Positions 62,379 to 64,000 of a DNA stretch of 64,000 nt are shown in pieces. The stretch covers positions 186,001 through 250,000 of the forward strand of contig LJHR01000015.1 in the NCBI GenBank assembly GCA_001296005.1, given 5' to 3'. A model generated the notes under the pieces. It had not been told where the DNA came from, searched no databases, and saw nothing but the letters and a program-made list of their open reading frames with translations. The first letter of the stretch is position 1; each line of letters starts with the position of its first letter. A program made the translations under genes and the position numbers. Source of the DNA: an alpha proteobacterium AAP38. GTDB taxonomy: Bacteria > Pseudomonadota > Alphaproteobacteria > Azospirillales > Azospirillaceae.

Positions 62379-63019
62379 TGATCTCCACCCAGACCCTGGT
62401 CATTTTCCTGACCACCTGTTTTTTCCTGTCGGCCACGCCCGGTCCCAATATGCTGTCGGCCCTGTCCATGGGCATGCGCCATGGGCTGGCCGGGGCGGCC
62501 TGGGGCGGGATCGGCATGTGCCTGTCGCTGGGCCTGTTGGCCGGCCTGTCGGCGCTGGGGGTGGGCGTGCTGCTGAAAACCTCGCCGCTGGCTTTCACCC
62601 TCTTCAAATGGGTGGGCGTTGCCTATCTGACTTGGCTGGGCATCCAGGCCTGGCGGGCCCCCATCCGGGACGAAGCGGCGGATATGGATGCCGCCATGAA
62701 GGCAGGCCCCGACAGGCGGGGGCAACTGGGGCTGCTGGGTCAGGGTCTGCTGATCACCCTGTCCAACCCCAAGGCCCTGGTCTTCATGGCCGCCTTCTTC
62801 CCGCAATTCATTGATCCGCAGCGGCCGATGGCACCGCAACTGACCATTCTGGTGGTCACGATGCTGATCATCGAATTCGGCTGGATCATGACCTATGCCG
62901 TGGGTGGCAAGGGGCTGGCCCTGCGCCTGACGGGACCGGTGGCGCAACGCTGGCTGAACCGGATGACGGGTGCGCTGCTGATCGGCGCCGGTCTTCTGCT
63001 GGCCATGGCGTCGCTGTAG
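62375..63019 (+). CDS. LysE/RhtB family amino acid exporter
   Basis: 214-aa membrane protein with six TM helices. FFLSATPGPNMLSALSMGMRHG at the N-terminus is the RhtB/LysE signature (ATPGPN). LLITLSNPKALVFMAAFFPQFID is the second conserved block. Such exporters move homoserine, lysine or other amino acids; specificity is not readable. The start at 62375 or 62378 overlaps the mscS stop. Confidence 0.88.
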   Translation: MMISTQTLVIFLTTCFFLSATPGPNMLSALSMGMRHGLAGAAWGGIGMCLSLGLLAGLSALGVGVLLKTSPLAFTLFKWVGVAYLTWLGIQAWRAPIRDEAADMDAAMKAGPDRRGQLGLLGQGLLITLSNPKALVFMAAFFPQFIDPQRPMAPQLTILVVTMLIIEFGWIMTYAVGGKGLALRLTGPVAQRWLNRMTGALLIGAGLLLAMASL

Positions 63020-63046
63020 GTCGGAGCATCGCGGACATTTCGTATT

Positions 63047-63098
63047 CCTCAAACGCCGGCGCGGCGGCAGTCGCCGCCGGAGCTGTTTCAAACAGCTC
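63047..63098. repeat. GC-rich repeat and palindrome between the LysE and MaoC genes
   Basis: CCTCAAACGCCGG (63047-63059) recurs at 42397-42409. It is followed by GGCGGCagtcGCCGCC, and then by a 19-bp palindrome GAGCTGTTT-c-AAACAGCTC (63080-63098). The last arm overlaps the MaoC stop. Position between convergent genes suggests bidirectional termination. Confidence 0.55.
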
Positions 63099-63574
63099 TA
63101 GCCCGAGGTCACCATCATGACCAGCCATTCGGCGGCCAGGGCCGGCCTATTCGCGCCTTCCACCTCTACCGTGACGGCATAACGCATCAAATGCTGGCCG
63201 GGACCCTTGGCCTCTACGCCCAACAGGGTCAAGGCGCCACGGATGCGGCCACCGCTGCGCACAGGCGTGATGAAGCGCAGCTTGTCGAATCCGTAATTGA
63301 TGATCATGGCAGCACCGGTCAGCGGTGGCACCATCTCCATCCCCATGGCGCCCAGCAGCGACAGGGTCAAAAACCCATGGGCGACCGTACCGCCCAGCGG
63401 TGTGGCGGCGGCACGGACCGGATCGATATGGATGAACTGGTGGTCGCCCGTCAGGTCGGCGAACCGGTCGATCATGCCCTGATCCACGGTCAGCCAGTCT
63501 GACCGGCCAAGTTCCGTGCCCACCCGCGCCTGATAATCGGCCAGCGTCAGGGCTGGCTGCTTCGGACCCTGCAT
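63098..63574 (-). CDS. MaoC family dehydratase
   Basis: 158-aa hot-dog-fold protein. The hydratase motif is FADLTGDHQFIHIDPVRA (Asp and His of R-specific enoyl-CoA hydratases), followed by TVAHGFLTLSLL. Likely substrates are enoyl-CoA thioesters, in PHB or fatty acid metabolism; the specific one is unknown. The ATG at 63574 has GGGAGAGAG upstream. Confidence 0.9.
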   Translation of the reverse strand: MQGPKQPALTLADYQARVGTELGRSDWLTVDQGMIDRFADLTGDHQFIHIDPVRAAATPLGGTVAHGFLTLSLLGAMGMEMVPPLTGAAMIINYGFDKLRFITPVRSGGRIRGALTLLGVEAKGPGQHLMRYAVTVEVEGANRPALAAEWLVMMVTSG

Positions 63575-63648
63575 CGCGGTCTCTCTCCCTGAAATTCAAA
63601 CACTTGTTTCAAGGTATAGTGCGGGAAGGGCGCCGTGGCTGGCAAGCG

Positions 63649-63954
63649 TTACGGCAGGTCGGCAGGCTTCACCGCGCGCGCCGCGTCCAGTTCCTTCTGC
63701 AACCGGTCGGCGCGGGCCTGGTGCTGGCGGGCGGCGCGGCGGTTGGCATGCTGGCCCAGCCAGACGGTCAGTCCACCGGCGAAGAACCCCACGACCAAGG
63801 TCACCAGCACCAGGGTGAAGGCCGGTGCTTCCAGCGTGCCGACCAGGGGCCAGAGTGCCAGTTGCACCGGCGTCAGGTTCGACACGGCGAAACTGATGGC
63901 CAGTGCTGTCAGCGGCAGGGTGAGGATCCAGGAGAGATAGCGCACGAGGTTCAT
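63649..63954 (-). CDS. LapA/DUF1049 family small membrane protein
   Basis: 101-aa protein with two TM helices (LSWILTLPLTALAISFAVSN and FTLVLVTLVVGFFAGGLTVWLG) and a basic coiled-coil C-terminus (ARADRLQKELDAARAV). This is the LapA domain layout, an envelope-stress or LPS-assembly associated family in Enterobacteria. In alphaproteobacteria it often follows ihfB; that position would lie just beyond the window. The ATG at 63954 has an AAGGG site. Confidence 0.85.
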   Translation of the reverse strand: MNLVRYLSWILTLPLTALAISFAVSNLTPVQLALWPLVGTLEAPAFTLVLVTLVVGFFAGGLTVWLGQHANRRAARQHQARADRLQKELDAARAVKPADLP

Positions 63955-64000
63955 CCCTTCGGCTGCTTCAGACAGAAAAACGGCCCCAGGCAGAGCCGGG
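63955..64000. other. Window edge, upstream of the LapA gene
   Basis: On the leftward strand a G/C-rich stretch with CGGC/GCCG is followed by TTTTT at 63975-63979, which may be the right part of the terminator for a gene beyond the window. Too truncated to be sure. Confidence 0.35.

Noticed and set aside
1-64000. tRNA/rRNA genes, CRISPR arrays, insertion sequences and prophage
   Set aside because: Looked for by eye (T-loop motifs, regularly spaced repeats, transposase motifs) and none found. A tRNAscan/Infernal and ISfinder run would be decisive.

Overview
The window is a GC-rich, densely packed stretch of chromosome from an alphaproteobacterium, most likely Rhodospirillales and perhaps the Azospirillaceae (Niveispirillum-like; this genus is an inference from gene content, not tested). 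Pointers are the mnmG-rsmG-parA-parB order with a perfect parS inside rsmG, the DUF3576 / leuS-lptE-holA block, an ScfR-type regulator facing aceA, two TonB-dependent receptors, an FNR-type regulator with four cysteines, and many GC-rich intergenic palindromes. I saw no tRNA, rRNA, CRISPR array, transposase or prophage.

Layout. 1-4.3 kb: tRNA modification, 16S rRNA methylation and chromosome partitioning (mnmG, rsmG, parA, parB, parS). 4.3-7.6 kb: an accessory insert that begins with a 30-bp inverted repeat and carries an NTF2-like protein, an ACT-domain protein, a Fic protein and a DJ-1/PfpI protein. 7.6-12.6 kb: holA, lptE, leuS and a DUF3576 lipoprotein, all leftward. 13-19 kb: glycosyltransferase, ABHD10-like hydrolase, membrane histidine kinase, xthA and an MFS transporter. 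19.2-25.2 kb: ilvD, a 44-aa small gene with its own terminator, aceA and, divergently, a DUF3052-like gene with scfR (glyoxylate / short-chain acyl-CoA control). 25.2-31.4 kb: peptidase C26, lolA, beta-carbonic anhydrase, a periplasmic-propeller diguanylate cyclase and ubiG. 31.6-36.9 kb: lysC, a nitronate monooxygenase-like protein, an FNR-type regulator with a perfect FNR box, an unknown gene and an RlmI-like methyltransferase.

36.9-39.0 kb holds the most interesting accessory unit: a leftward XRE regulator, ABC-type ATPase and TOPRIM-like DUF4276 cassette that resembles split OLD/PARIS-type anti-phage systems. It is followed by a divergent KefB/YbaL antiporter and then truB-rbfA. 42.4-55.0 kb: a DUF2157 membrane protein, TonB-dependent receptor 1, tyrC, kdpDE without kdpFABC, DUF488, and a PhoD-like phosphatase downstream of TonB-dependent receptor 2. 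55.3-64 kb: prmA, a YnfA protein, rnr, a 28-aa ORF, a sulfite-oxidase-like enzyme, an MscS channel, a LysE exporter, a MaoC dehydratase and a LapA/DUF1049 protein.

Most genes are housekeeping. The signals worth follow-up are the ATPase/DUF4276 cassette, the mutually exclusive stem-loops between leuS and lptE, the FNR box, the multi-branched palindromic element at 16.8 kb with a fragment at 51.0 kb, the ScfR/aceA direct repeats, and the two very small genes.
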